This document shows positions 46,451 through 55,844 of a stretch of 64,000 bases of DNA, in pieces. The notes under the pieces were generated by a model, which worked only from the letters and a program-made list of their open reading frames with translations, was not told where the DNA came from and did no database searches. The position numbers and the translations under genes are program-made. This DNA comes from Paraliobacillus sp. PM-2. GTDB taxonomy: Bacteria; Bacillota; Bacilli; Bacillales; Amphibacillaceae. Every line of letters starts with the position of its first letter. Within the stretch, counting starts at the first letter, position 1. The stretch spans positions 868,001 to 932,000 of the forward strand of contig NZ_CTEI01000001.1 in assembly GCF_001368815.1 (NCBI RefSeq), written 5' to 3'.

Positions 46451-49147
46451 TTAATTTACCACTTGCCCCAAAACTTCTTTCTCGATATCAATATCTTTAC
46501 TTGGAACAATAACGTTTTCAGCCAATTCTTTTTTCTTAGACAACAATTTATCTACTACCTCTTCAACTGATGTACCACCCTCATCACTCGTGACAATTGG
46601 ATAGTACACGTGTACATCTTTTTCTTGACCAATTCTATAAACTCGATCAGTTGCTTGATTTTCTACCGCTGGATTCCACCATCTTGTATAATGAATAACA
46701 TGGTTCGCACTTGTTATTGTTAAACCTGTGCCAGCAGCTTTAGGTGCAAGAATTAAGATATCGAAACCATCCTTTTGATTAAATTGATCAACAACGTGTT
46801 GACGGCGGTCTGTTGTACCATTGATGATAGCTGGATTTAAATCGAACTTATTTAAAATTGCTTGCTTTAATATTACTTGCATTTCGCGATACTCTGTAAA
46901 TATGATCGCTTTTTCACCTTTATTTTTGATATCATTTAGCAGCTCTAGTGTTTTTACTAGTTTCGGTACATTTTTAATGTTAGTTCCCTTATAAGAACTA
47001 TCTACTAGCCCTGGATGAGAAGAGAGCATTTTTAATCTCATAATGCCTTGAATAGGTGGCATATCTTTGTCTTCTACTTGCTTTAATATATTCTTATACA
47101 CGGCTTTTTGTTGTTTCCCCATTGGAACAGGGAATTTATACTCTGTCTTAGATGGTAGCTGATCTTTCAACTCCCCAGCCTTTGTCCGTCTTTTATATAT
47201 AAAATGGATTTTGCTTTCAATATCTTGTTGAATAGAATCATAAGCTGACTCGTCAGTAAGTCTAGGTTCATAGCTATTTCTAAATTCTTTTAAACTACCT
47301 AAGATACCCGGTTGCACAAAATCAACAATAGACCAAAGTTCTGTTAAATTATTCTCAACTGGTGTTCCCGTTAACGCAATACGTCCTCTATTTTTTAAAG
47401 CTTTAACTACTACAGATGCACCAGTTGATGGATTTTTAATAGCTTGTGCTTCATCACAAATCACCATTTGCCAGTCTACTCTTCCCATCACTAACTGATC
47501 TCTTATCAGTGTTTGGTATGTTGTTAAAACAATATCAAACTTAGAAATAATAGTTGGATCTTTTATACGATTACTTCCAAGGTGGACATAAACATTCCCA
47601 GATAACATCGGGGCAAACTTATCCATTTCTTTTATCCAATTATCAATTAGCGATTTTGGTAGTACTAATAATGTCGGAGTTAAACGACTCATTTCCTTTA
47701 AATAAGACAAATATGCAATAACTTGAATAGTCTTACCTAACCCCATATCATCTGCAAGTAAACCGCCATACCCTGTAAAACGCAGTGATTTCATCCAGAC
47801 AAAACCATCTTGTTGAAATGACTTTAAAGTTGCAGTAAACCCTTGGGGAGGCTGATTATTAAGTACTTGTTCGTCATTTAATGTTTCCCGAACTTCTTGA
47901 ATAGGTTGGTTAAACTCTATATTATTTATATTCTCAAATATCTCTAAAATATAATTAGATGGTATTACTTGTGAAGATGGATTCTGTTTTGCCTCTTCTT
48001 TAATTTTTGTTGCCAGATGATTAAAATCTTCTGCATGAGCAGGAGCTGCAACAAATGTATCCTCATCCAATTGTTTAAAGTCACCGCTATTATCTTCAGA
48101 GAAAAAATCATCTAATTCTTTAGAAATAGAATTCCCTTGATCATCTCGCACCTGATATCCAGTTTCATACTCAAACCATCCATTCTCAGATTTATTAGCA
48201 TGTATAAAAGGTTGTGCTTTATAAACACGAATGCCTAAATTTTTTACTCTTTCTCCAAAGTCTTCTAATGAGATATCAATGTCTTCAGGGATAAACGCAC
48301 TAGGATTTTGTACAAATTTAGGTATATCTTGACCTTGAATTGATTCAATTTGTTGTACTTTAGCTGCTTTTTCTCTTGTATTTTGATCAACAAAAACTCT
48401 CGTCGTCCCTAATTTCGTATAGCCGCTTCTTGTTTTGTTTAGTTCAGTCAAATCCTCTTCCGCTAGTTCATCGTGCTTGTAGGAGGAAGAAAAGGTAATA
48501 CTATTATGTGATCTTTCCAAATCAATACTAACTTCATCAATAAACTCATATTCCTCACGCTCGATATGCTCACTTACTCGAACGCCTAATGCTTTTGCTT
48601 GTTTTTTTATTTTTGCAATATAAAGAAATAGTTCATCTCGATCACGAGGATCAGGTGCATTCGCAATATTCTCAAGTAAAGAATAGTACTCAGGTTCAAT
48701 TAGAATGTTTTCTTTTGTGGGGAGTTCAAATATTGCGCCTTTTCTTGTTCCAACTCTATGTAAATTAGGATAACCTTCAGTGTGTATCCGTGGAATAAAT
48801 TTAAAATTCTTTGAACCTACAAAACTCTCATTCTCTATCTTTATATCAACAGCTGTTGTCTGTTCAGGGAGAGTGAGTATCGCTCTTTCTTCACTTTCCA
48901 ACTTATATAACATTTCATATGAAAGAAAATAACTATATTTCTCCACTTCCTGTATTTTCTCATCCAACCATAAGTCTTCAACCAACTGTAATTGATCCAA
49001 GTTAGTTAAGCCTTTCATTTCTGACACAGTAAGCCTAATAGGGAGGGAAAGTGGCTTTTCATCCTGTTGAATAGAAAAAATAACACCCTTTGATTCTATA
49101 TTTTTATTAAGAATAATGTTAACGGTATTTCTTTTAAATAAAGCCAT
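46451..49147 (-). CDS. zorD: SNF2-family helicase, ZorD of a type I Zorya system
   Basis: The C-terminal half is a complete Swi2/Snf2 motor: DDMGLGKTIQVIAYLSYL (motif I, about 468), VICDEAQAIKNP (motif II), RIALTGTPVENNLTELWSI (motif III), YREMQVILKQAI and ITSANHVIHYTRWWNPAVENQATDRVYRIGQ (motifs V-VI). The N-terminal 430 residues are a helical/beta region typical of phage-defence ZorD and of no other named domain. The open frame starts at a TTG at 49165, but ATG at 49147 with GGAGG 8 bases ahead is correct. It is the last gene of the operon and is thought to degrade or remodel phage DNA when the ZorAB motor fires. Confidence 0.88.
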   Translation of the reverse strand: MALFKRNTVNIILNKNIESKGVIFSIQQDEKPLSLPIRLTVSEMKGLTNLDQLQLVEDLWLDEKIQEVEKYSYFLSYEMLYKLESEERAILTLPEQTTAVDIKIENESFVGSKNFKFIPRIHTEGYPNLHRVGTRKGAIFELPTKENILIEPEYYSLLENIANAPDPRDRDELFLYIAKIKKQAKALGVRVSEHIEREEYEFIDEVSIDLERSHNSITFSSSYKHDELAEEDLTELNKTRSGYTKLGTTRVFVDQNTREKAAKVQQIESIQGQDIPKFVQNPSAFIPEDIDISLEDFGERVKNLGIRVYKAQPFIHANKSENGWFEYETGYQVRDDQGNSISKELDDFFSEDNSGDFKQLDEDTFVAAPAHAEDFNHLATKIKEEAKQNPSSQVIPSNYILEIFENINNIEFNQPIQEVRETLNDEQVLNNQPPQGFTATLKSFQQDGFVWMKSLRFTGYGGLLADDMGLGKTIQVIAYLSYLKEMSRLTPTLLVLPKSLIDNWIKEMDKFAPMLSGNVYVHLGSNRIKDPTIISKFDIVLTTYQTLIRDQLVMGRVDWQMVICDEAQAIKNPSTGASVVVKALKNRGRIALTGTPVENNLTELWSIVDFVQPGILGSLKEFRNSYEPRLTDESAYDSIQQDIESKIHFIYKRRTKAGELKDQLPSKTEYKFPVPMGKQQKAVYKNILKQVEDKDMPPIQGIMRLKMLSSHPGLVDSSYKGTNIKNVPKLVKTLELLNDIKNKGEKAIIFTEYREMQVILKQAILNKFDLNPAIINGTTDRRQHVVDQFNQKDGFDILILAPKAAGTGLTITSANHVIHYTRWWNPAVENQATDRVYRIGQEKDVHVYYPIVTSDEGGTSVEEVVDKLLSKKKELAENVIVPSKDIDIEKEVLGQVVN

Positions 49148-49193
49148 GACTATAACCTCCACCAATTAAGCTCTATACTGCTTAAAATTTTTA

Positions 49194-50375
49194 TTAATAG
49201 TGTCCTTGTAAATAATGTGACATGTAATCATCAAAACGTGAATGCCAACTATTGTGTGTATGTGATAATTTATGAATATAAAAGGATGCATATATATTTT
49301 TTAAAGAAGACACCGAAACATGGGGCTTTAACTTAGGTGCTAAGTGTTTCTTGAAGCCTTCTGTTTCATAAAAATAAGCTGCATTACCAATTTTACCAAA
49401 CTCCAACACAACAAAGTCATCAAAATACATTGCTGCTACGGGCGGTTCTTCAATCACTTTTAGGTCTGTCATTTTTCGAAGGTATTTCTTCCAATACCCA
49501 AAACGTTCATAGTCAAGAAATTCAAATAATTCATTTTTGAACAGCCATTTCCTGACATTTTGAACAGCTAATTGCGAAAGACCTTCCCATCTCGATAGAT
49601 TTTTTCTTGGATCAAGTAGCCTGGAAATCACTTGATTTAACAGATCATCATGAAATGCATTAAAATCAAATGCTGCTAGATATTGATTGATAATCTGCTT
49701 GTAATCTTTAAGAGGCATATTCTCTAATTTGTTCTCAATTATAGTTGAGCCTTGAGTATCTACAAACCATTTCTCTTGTATAAATACAAGCAGAATATTT
49801 CTCCACAGTTCAGCTGCTAATCTACTATCTTTAGCTACTTTCCATTCTTTGAAACTTTCTTCTAATGGTTTTCTTTCTTTTCCAATCTCTGAAGCAAGAT
49901 TAGACAGAATACTATTAGAATTAAAAATCGTTTTATAAGCCTGACGAATGTATCCCCGTAAACCTAAAAAGTTATTACTTTCAACAAAAAAGCAATGATT
50001 TAATACTTTACTGATTTCTTCATCAAAAGGTAATTGTTGAAAATGCAACCAAAACCGACGTCCAACAATTTTATTATATCTTTCCATTAGAATGAGTACG
50101 ATTTTTCTAATTGTGTTTTTGTTCACTTGTTCGTAAGGATATTCTGTTGCAAGAATGTTAATATCAATTGGTTTAAGTTTTTCAGCAAATTTCTTTATTA
50201 CTGAATCATTATTAGGTAAAGCACGAATTTGCTCTAGTAACTTAGGAAGTTTTATTGCTGTTAACTGTTCAGACACTTTATCAGCATTTTTATATTTTTT
50301 TGAAATTCTCTCCGCTTCTTGATGAAGTTCTTTTGGATAGAAATGAAACGTTGGATATACATCTGAACTATTCAT
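49194..50375 (-). CDS. zorC: ZorC (EH-signature protein) of the Zorya system
   Basis: The 393-residue protein is mostly helical. It has the position and size of ZorC and the tail NSWHSRFDDYMSHYLQ and YNKIVGRRFWLHFQQLPFD expected of the EH_Signature domain, whose conserved Glu and His name the family. No catalytic motif is visible. Its ATG overlaps the zorB stop by 8 bp. It is shorter than the roughly 560 residues of E. coli ZorC. Assignment rests mainly on neighbourhood. Confidence 0.78.
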   Translation of the reverse strand: MNSSDVYPTFHFYPKELHQEAERISKKYKNADKVSEQLTAIKLPKLLEQIRALPNNDSVIKKFAEKLKPIDINILATEYPYEQVNKNTIRKIVLILMERYNKIVGRRFWLHFQQLPFDEEISKVLNHCFFVESNNFLGLRGYIRQAYKTIFNSNSILSNLASEIGKERKPLEESFKEWKVAKDSRLAAELWRNILLVFIQEKWFVDTQGSTIIENKLENMPLKDYKQIINQYLAAFDFNAFHDDLLNQVISRLLDPRKNLSRWEGLSQLAVQNVRKWLFKNELFEFLDYERFGYWKKYLRKMTDLKVIEEPPVAAMYFDDFVVLEFGKIGNAAYFYETEGFKKHLAPKLKPHVSVSSLKNIYASFYIHKLSHTHNSWHSRFDDYMSHYLQGHY

Positions 50376-51084
50376 TATCGTTCACCAGCTCTTGTATATT
50401 TTTAATCATTTCTTCATCTTTTAAACGAAACTTAAATTCAACACGCCTCGATTTCTCACTATCTACTTCTCCACTTTCATTATACATTGGTACTGTAAAA
50501 GAGCGTCCATTTGACGTTATTAATTGTCTCAGTTCCTTCTTGGCTTCAAAATCAGGGAAATCATCTTCATAAATCTCTTTTACTACTGCAAAAGATCTAT
50601 CTTGTGATAGCTCCATATTGTATAAATAAGTACCTTCTTGGTCTGTGTGTCCCTCAACAATAATTTGAGATATATGCTCTCTAAATTCATCTGAAAGTAA
50701 AATACTAATATATTTTGGAACGAATGATTTTAAGTTCTCACTACCCGCTTCACTAACTTTAGCACTATCGTAACTAAAGAAAACACCACTAGAGAATCGA
50801 ATAGCACCTGTTTGTGGGTCAATTTCCATTTCGAGATTTGAATCACTAAACGATTCACTTAACTCTTCAATTAACCGCGTTTTTACGCCTAATACTTCTT
50901 CTATCATTTGGTCTTTTGCTTCCATTTCAGTTTGGTTACCAAAAATATTAACCATTAGCAATAAAGCAAATATTAGTAACAATGCGCTCATTAAATCAGA
51001 AAAAGACATCCAATAGTGGTTGCTTCCTTCTTCAAACCTTTTGACTTGTCTGGACCTTTCTAAACGTTTTCTAGCCATTATCAT
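50368..51084 (-). CDS. zorB: MotB/OmpA-like protein ZorB of the Zorya system
   Basis: One membrane helix (about 28-46, SDLMSALLLIFALLLMVNIFG) carries an Asp at residue 30 in the SDLM turn, the ion-binding Asp position of MotB-type stators. A linker and a C-terminal OmpA-like peptidoglycan-binding domain follow (IIVEGHTDQEGTYLYNMELSQDRSFAVVKEI, about 145-176). The start overlaps zorA's stop region; ATG at 51078 is an alternative with better spacing from AAGGGTGA. Confidence 0.88.
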   Translation of the reverse strand: MIMARKRLERSRQVKRFEEGSNHYWMSFSDLMSALLLIFALLLMVNIFGNQTEMEAKDQMIEEVLGVKTRLIEELSESFSDSNLEMEIDPQTGAIRFSSGVFFSYDSAKVSEAGSENLKSFVPKYISILLSDEFREHISQIIVEGHTDQEGTYLYNMELSQDRSFAVVKEIYEDDFPDFEAKKELRQLITSNGRSFTVPMYNESGEVDSEKSRRVEFKFRLKDEEMIKNIQELVNDNE

Positions 51085-51085
51085 T

Positions 51086-52975
51086 TCACCCTTGCTTCTC
51101 TACGCCAGCTGCAATTTGCTCTAGCGATTGGTTAAACCTCGATATTTGACCATTTACACTATCAATATCTTGTTCCATCGACTCCACAACTTGATTAATG
51201 CCACCAACACCTCTTGCAAGATATTCGACAGCCGTCTTCAACTCTTTATCAAATTGTTCAAATGTTCGTTGAACACCACGTTGCATATGATCGGCGAAAT
51301 CATTCATGGACTGATCTAATCTATTATTGAGCGCCTCAAATTGTTCTCTGTTACCCACCAAGGCCTCACTGTTCTGGGTCCAATAATACTTAAGTTCTTG
51401 CACATTCCTTTGTAGAAGATCCATATGTTCCTGTTTCGTATTATCTAGAGTTTCTCTTTCTTCTGTTATTCTTTCAAAAAGCTGTTTCATATTTGTATGC
51501 ATCGATTCATTGATTTCAGAGTTTTCTACTAAATCTTCAAGTAATGATTGTGTCTTCACACTCCATTGATTGGAAATCTCGTGTTGATCTACCAATGAAT
51601 CAGTTAGTTTAGTATTATTTATGATACTTTGATCAATAGATTCATTAGCGTAAGATAATGATTCAATTGTTGTTTTTGTTTCCTCTTGCATGTCATTCAT
51701 TACTGCACCAAGTTCAGTAATACGTTTCATCGTATGATTCATCTGATCTAGACGATTAGCAAAGTTATCCTCAGATTCCTTATGACGATCATTCATTTCA
51801 TGAGATAATGACCTCATTTGCTCCAATAAACTTGTATTTTGTTCTGTGATAGAACTTAACTCTTGGGTTGAAGTAATTAATTTTCCTTGATAATCAGATA
51901 ACGTCTCTGTGTATTCATTCATTTGTTCACTTAAATCTGTTGTATTTTTTGCCATTTCTGATTGTTTTTCAGCAACATTAGACAATTCTTCTACTAATGC
52001 GCTCATTTCTCCGTGAACTTTTTCTTGCCACTCTACAGTCTTATTAAGTGCCTCACCTAAATCCTTCATATGATCTCCTGTTACTTCATTTAGAGATTCA
52101 ACAAAATAGTTGACCATTTCATTCAATTTTTCACCTTGTGCTTCGGTTGTGTTTTGTACGACAGTCTCCATTATTTCATTACTACGTTCTAAGTGCGGAT
52201 TAAGAGACTGTTGAACAGTTTCAGATATTCCGGTTGTTAATTTTGTGACAAATTCATCAGCAAAGAATGTTTTAAGGTCGTTCATTTGCTCTTGTTGCGT
52301 CTTGACCATTTCTTCTAATAAACTTCCCTCTGTTTTAATCGGGAATGCCTTGTCTAAATCAGACATTAGTAGATCAAAATTCTTAGAAATCATCCTATAA
52401 AAGAATATACGATCACACAATTGATAGATTAACGATATAACAATACCAGCAATAGAAGAGTAGAAAGCAAATTCCATTCCAGAGAGCAAAGTATTTATAC
52501 CACCTTGCAGTTCATCAACCCCTGCATTAGAATTAATACCAGTAATCCCTGAAGTAATCCCCCAAAACGTACCTAAAATACCTAGTGAAACGAAAACAGC
52601 AGGAAGCGTTTCAACTAGTTTTCTTCGCCCGTATTTATAGACTATTTGATCTTCTTTAAATGATTCATAAACATCAGGTATATAATGTTCTTCGGTAGAA
52701 CTGTATTCCCAATAAAACTTCTTCCAAGACTTTTCAAGTATCCCTGGCAACCATTTTGATTTAGAAGACTTGAACCATTCATTGATAAGAACTATCCGTT
52801 TATCAATCCCGCCCTCTTGATTTGAGACTTCATTTAACTTCTTGCTAAAAGAATTCATTCCAATCTTAATCCATAAATAAAATGCCAATGTGACAAAGAA
52901 TATAACAACTGCTGCTATAGTTAAAATTCGAATATAAAAATCATTTGATATTACCTCATATATACTAGCAAACAT
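51086..52975 (-). CDS. zorA: MotA/ExbB-like channel protein ZorA with long coiled-coil tail
   Basis: The 629-residue protein has three membrane helices (about 14-36, 128-156, 168-196) with the MotA/TolQ-type signature PAVFVSLGILGTFWGITSG and GMEFAFYSSIAGIVISL. Residues about 230-625 form a long heptad-rich coiled coil (QTQQEQMNDLK ... NQVVESMEQDIDSVNGQISRFNQSLEQI), as expected of the intracellular tail of ZorA. With ZorB it should form a proton- or sodium-driven rotor in the membrane that senses envelope disturbance. GGAGGG is ahead of the ATG. Confidence 0.9.
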   Translation of the reverse strand: MFASIYEVISNDFYIRILTIAAVVIFFVTLAFYLWIKIGMNSFSKKLNEVSNQEGGIDKRIVLINEWFKSSKSKWLPGILEKSWKKFYWEYSSTEEHYIPDVYESFKEDQIVYKYGRRKLVETLPAVFVSLGILGTFWGITSGITGINSNAGVDELQGGINTLLSGMEFAFYSSIAGIVISLIYQLCDRIFFYRMISKNFDLLMSDLDKAFPIKTEGSLLEEMVKTQQEQMNDLKTFFADEFVTKLTTGISETVQQSLNPHLERSNEIMETVVQNTTEAQGEKLNEMVNYFVESLNEVTGDHMKDLGEALNKTVEWQEKVHGEMSALVEELSNVAEKQSEMAKNTTDLSEQMNEYTETLSDYQGKLITSTQELSSITEQNTSLLEQMRSLSHEMNDRHKESEDNFANRLDQMNHTMKRITELGAVMNDMQEETKTTIESLSYANESIDQSIINNTKLTDSLVDQHEISNQWSVKTQSLLEDLVENSEINESMHTNMKQLFERITEERETLDNTKQEHMDLLQRNVQELKYYWTQNSEALVGNREQFEALNNRLDQSMNDFADHMQRGVQRTFEQFDKELKTAVEYLARGVGGINQVVESMEQDIDSVNGQISRFNQSLEQIAAGVEKQG

Positions 52976-53059
52976 ACGCGCCCTCCAAAAAAACTGTTTA
53001 ATATATTACTTGTTTTTTTCTATCTTTTAGTAAAAGCATGAATAGCAAACTTAAAACTT

Positions 53060-54178
53060 CTATGAATCTTGTTTTTGTAATGAAACCATTTGTTCAAACA
53101 GTTTTTCAACAGTGTTAATCCCGACTCGGTCATATTTAGCTAGTATTACTAGCTCTTGAGGGAGTTGGCTAACACTATGTTTCCCATCCTCTTGTAATTG
53201 ACGCAAGAAATTAGGAAATCCTTTAAAATAATCATTTGTTAATGGGGTCTTGGCCAACTTGTCTGTCACAATCAGATAATTTGATTGAAAGAAGATAAAT
53301 AATTCTCCAGGTCTATTTTTCATAATACTTCGACGTTCTTTTTCCTCTTCTATGAAACTCGCTAAGTCTTCAAATAATAACGCTTCATGTGTCTCGTTAT
53401 AACGCTTCACTCTACTTGATAAACCTTCTAAATCAGGTGGTAATTCACTCATAATTCGCGCTTGCTCCACACCACCAAGTGCGATCATAAACCTTTCTGA
53501 TTTCAGAAATCTTTGTGGTAACAAAAATGAATCTCGTAAGAAATAGGGGACATCTACTACATTATCTTGGTAAGTGATAGTTCTAACTTTAGTATCTCCA
53601 GGTACATCAACACTTTGGTCATATGTCACTTCTTCTTTTACTGTAGAAGCACTATCCATCTGACCAGCAATCTCTGTTACTTTTGATAGAACAGCATTCT
53701 GCCACTGACTCAAGCGTAACTCTACTTCTTCTATATCATAGTTATTCGCATGTTCTATTTGTGGTTCTTGATATCTTGGCATTTCAAATGATAACGGCCC
53801 ATAGACCTCCATGTACCATCTGACCAAAAGATATAAAGCTTCCCAACTCTTTAGCGCTTCTGAATAGCGAAACACCCTTGTATTGTGTGAAGCATCGTTT
53901 CCTGCTTTTCTTACTATATGTATGGCATCCTGAATATCTTGTGGTACTATTCCCTGTGACTGAAGTAATTGAATTCTATCCATTAGTGTTGAACAGCCAA
54001 TATCTGATATTCCTTCTGTATTAAGTACACGATGAACTATATCTTCAACAAATGTTCTGGAATTAGTTAACATCATTCTCGGACTTGTAAAAACGCTATA
54101 TTCTAGTTCTCTTGCAAGTGACGCTAATTCAACAGAAATAGCTCTTAGAAATTGATAATAATACTCATTTTTTTTCAA
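53060..54178 (-). CDS. Leading gene of the Zorya operon, DUF4145/HEPN-like N-terminus, unknown
   Basis: The 372-residue protein starts with a helical domain (ELASLARELEYSVFTSPRMMLTNSRTFVEDIVH, LMDRIQLLQSQGIVPQDIQDAIHIVRKAGNDASHN), which is the pattern of DUF4145 / HEPN-type N-terminal domains of restriction enzymes. The rest is a helical/beta region with no catalytic motif. Start is TTG at 54178 with GAGG well ahead. It lies 84 bp ahead of zorA, with no terminator between, and is not part of the textbook zorABCD set, so it may be an accessory sensor or regulator. Confidence 0.7.
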   Translation of the reverse strand: MKKNEYYYQFLRAISVELASLARELEYSVFTSPRMMLTNSRTFVEDIVHRVLNTEGISDIGCSTLMDRIQLLQSQGIVPQDIQDAIHIVRKAGNDASHNTRVFRYSEALKSWEALYLLVRWYMEVYGPLSFEMPRYQEPQIEHANNYDIEEVELRLSQWQNAVLSKVTEIAGQMDSASTVKEEVTYDQSVDVPGDTKVRTITYQDNVVDVPYFLRDSFLLPQRFLKSERFMIALGGVEQARIMSELPPDLEGLSSRVKRYNETHEALLFEDLASFIEEEKERRSIMKNRPGELFIFFQSNYLIVTDKLAKTPLTNDYFKGFPNFLRQLQEDGKHSVSQLPQELVILAKYDRVGINTVEKLFEQMVSLQKQDS

Positions 54179-54465
54179 AACCAGCGCTTCCTCTCTATTT
54201 AAATTCGGACAGACTCTATTTTTTTCGATAAAATGTTGGAATATTTACAGGACAAAATTTAAATCAATTAATATTGAATTCTATTACTTCTATATTAGTT
54301 CATTTGTCATAACTTTTAAATGAAATTAGCGAAATTTGTTAATATTTTGTAGCTGCCTAGTTATTGAATGGTCAAATCTAGTAGCTATTCGTCTGCTGAT
54401 TGGAAATCTACTATTAATCTCTTATTTTCAAAAAAGATTCAACATTTCAGTGATCTAAAAAGAAA
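54179..54465. other. Spacer upstream of the Zorya operon
   Basis: 287 bp of A/T-rich DNA, likely holding the promoter of the operon on the - strand. No gene-like frame is seen. Confidence 0.45.
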
Positions 54466-54494
54466 AAGCAACATATCCCTTGGGAATATATTGC
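54466..54494 (-). terminator. Terminator behind the heptad-repeat small protein
   Basis: Imperfect stem GCAACATATCCC / GGGAATATATTGC, with T's in the - direction just after the gene stop. Confidence 0.6.
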
Positions 54495-54507
54495 CTGAAA
54501 ATAATAA

Positions 54508-54738
54508 TTAATCTACTTTAAAATCAATACTTGAAACATCACTTCTAATAGAACCAATATCTAATTCGAGATTACTTAAGTTTGAATCAATAGTATTCAC
54601 ATCCATTTTTATTGAATGCACGTCTAAGTCCATTGCTCCTACATCTCTTTCAATACTACTTAAACGATCGTTCATACCACTTACCTCAACCAATAAATCC
54701 TTTAACACATCATATGTATAATAAAATTCTATAAACAT
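54508..54738 (-). CDS. Small heptad-repeat protein
   Basis: ATG at 54738 gives 76 residues. After a short amphipathic start (MFIEFYYTYDVLKDLLVEV) the chain repeats a 7-residue unit (for example SIERDVGAMDLDVHSIKMDV, TIDSNLSNLELDIGSIRSDV), with Ile/Leu/Val at a/d and Asp/Asn at fixed places. It is a coiled coil of unknown role and may have grown by slippage of a heptad-coding unit. Confidence 0.5.
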   Translation of the reverse strand: MFIEFYYTYDVLKDLLVEVSGMNDRLSSIERDVGAMDLDVHSIKMDVNTIDSNLSNLELDIGSIRSDVSSIDFKVD

Positions 54739-54878
54739 TTTACATTTCCCTTCCAGACCCTTCACACGAGGTTTGCTCTAAATCTTGCCACTTATATATC
54801 ATTTTATATGAGGATTAGTCAGCCACTACAAAATGGTTCGACTATTTTTTGTATTATTAAAAAACTTCAACCCTAATT

Positions 54879-55166
54879 CTAAAACAAATCGGGTCTTCTT
54901 TGTGAAAAGTAATACGGATGCTTTTTTATAAAATCTAACGCTTCCGAATCACTTAATACTTCCGTTGTCCTGTCTTCAAATCGTTCGTTTTCCTTGCCAT
55001 CAAAGAATTTACCTGTCGTAATTTTCGTTACCTCAATACTCCCGCAAGATACACTGATTTCTGTCTGATGACTATTATTTCCATATCCACTGTAAGGTTG
55101 ATACGTATGACTTATTCCATCAAATTCTCCCGCCTTAAGGGCCGTTAATACTTCTTCTCTTTTCAT
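54879..55166 (-). CDS. Small protein of unknown function, repeat copy 2
   Basis: The counterpart of the ORF at 27.4 kb, about 95 residues from ATG 55166, MKREEVLTALKAGEFDGISHT onward, ending FSQRRPDLF. The repeat stops at 54889, so only the last few codons differ from copy 1. Confidence 0.5.
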   Translation of the reverse strand: MKREEVLTALKAGEFDGISHTYQPYSGYGNNSHQTEISVSCGSIEVTKITTGKFFDGKENERFEDRTTEVLSDSEALDFIKKHPYYFSQRRPDLF

Positions 55167-55628
55167 TTGAGCCATCCTTTCTGCCGCCAATACGGCTAAA
55201 AACAATGATGAACACACCACTTTCTTCAGCGCTTTTTACAGTATATGAACGCTACCAGAATAGTAGGCCATTAAAAAACCTCCTCTGCCCAGATCCCCTT
55301 CCTGCTAATCTTTGCTCGTATCTGTGCATGTATACACCGTTGATAATGTTTATATGGCGGATGATAGGCATAGGCTACATAGGCGAATCCTTCTTCCAAC
55401 AACAACTCATTTAACATGACACCATCCACCCATAAATAAGCTAGCAATCTACAAAATGATCATACCGTGGGTCATATTCCAACTGCACCTGTTTACCGAT
55501 CAGTATCTGTCTCGATCTAGCAACCGCCTCTGCACCAAGGGGCTCGTCTGAAATATCCGGGTGCACGGTTTCTGGTGCATTAATTAACAGTAACCGTACA
55601 TCAACAATGTTTCCGTTTAGAAACACTT
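54889..55628. repeat. 740-bp direct repeat, copy 2
   Basis: Same orientation as 27392-28131, without indels. Its right end (55628) breaks the nuclease remnant after VFLNGN and is followed by unrelated sequence with a REP-like palindrome. Confidence 0.95.
55271..55628 (-). pseudogene. Truncated thermonuclease pseudogene, repeat copy 2
   Basis: Encodes VFLNGNIVDVRLLLINAPETVHPD and GAEAVARSRQILIGKQ, then the same missing-G frameshift as copy 1 (near 55450-55453), then the LLAYLWVDGVMLNELLL frame. The N-terminal part (DADTIE) is absent. The shared lesion shows that the duplication happened after the gene had died. Confidence 0.78.
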
Positions 55629-55708
55629 TGTATAGGTGCCTGTCACTTCCCGAATAAGTTATTCTTTTGGTCAGGCTAGTAAACGGAGGATGGATCAATA
55701 AGAAAAAT

Positions 55709-55752
55709 GCCAGGCACCACGTGTGGACATATGTCCACACACGGTACCTGAC
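55709..55752. repeat. REP-like nested palindrome, copy R2
   Basis: A perfect 20-bp inner palindrome GTGTGGACATATGTCCACAC (55721-55740) lies between GCCAGGCACCAC and ACGGTACCTGAC. Same AAGAAAAATG / ACTGAAA flanks as R1 at 31.0 kb. A further AGGTGCCTGTCAC half-copy sits at 55635. Confidence 0.75.
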
Positions 55753-55844
55753 ACTGAAATGGTTTATATTTTTAATGTTGGCGTCTGAACCAGTAATTTT
55801 AACTTCTTCATTACGAACAGCAATACAAAAATAAGAACCAGAGT

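Noticed and set aside
50368-52975. MotA/MotB-like pair could be a flagellar motor
   Set aside because: The long coiled coil, the OmpA-type ZorB and the linked SNF2 helicase, with no other flagellar genes, point to defence.
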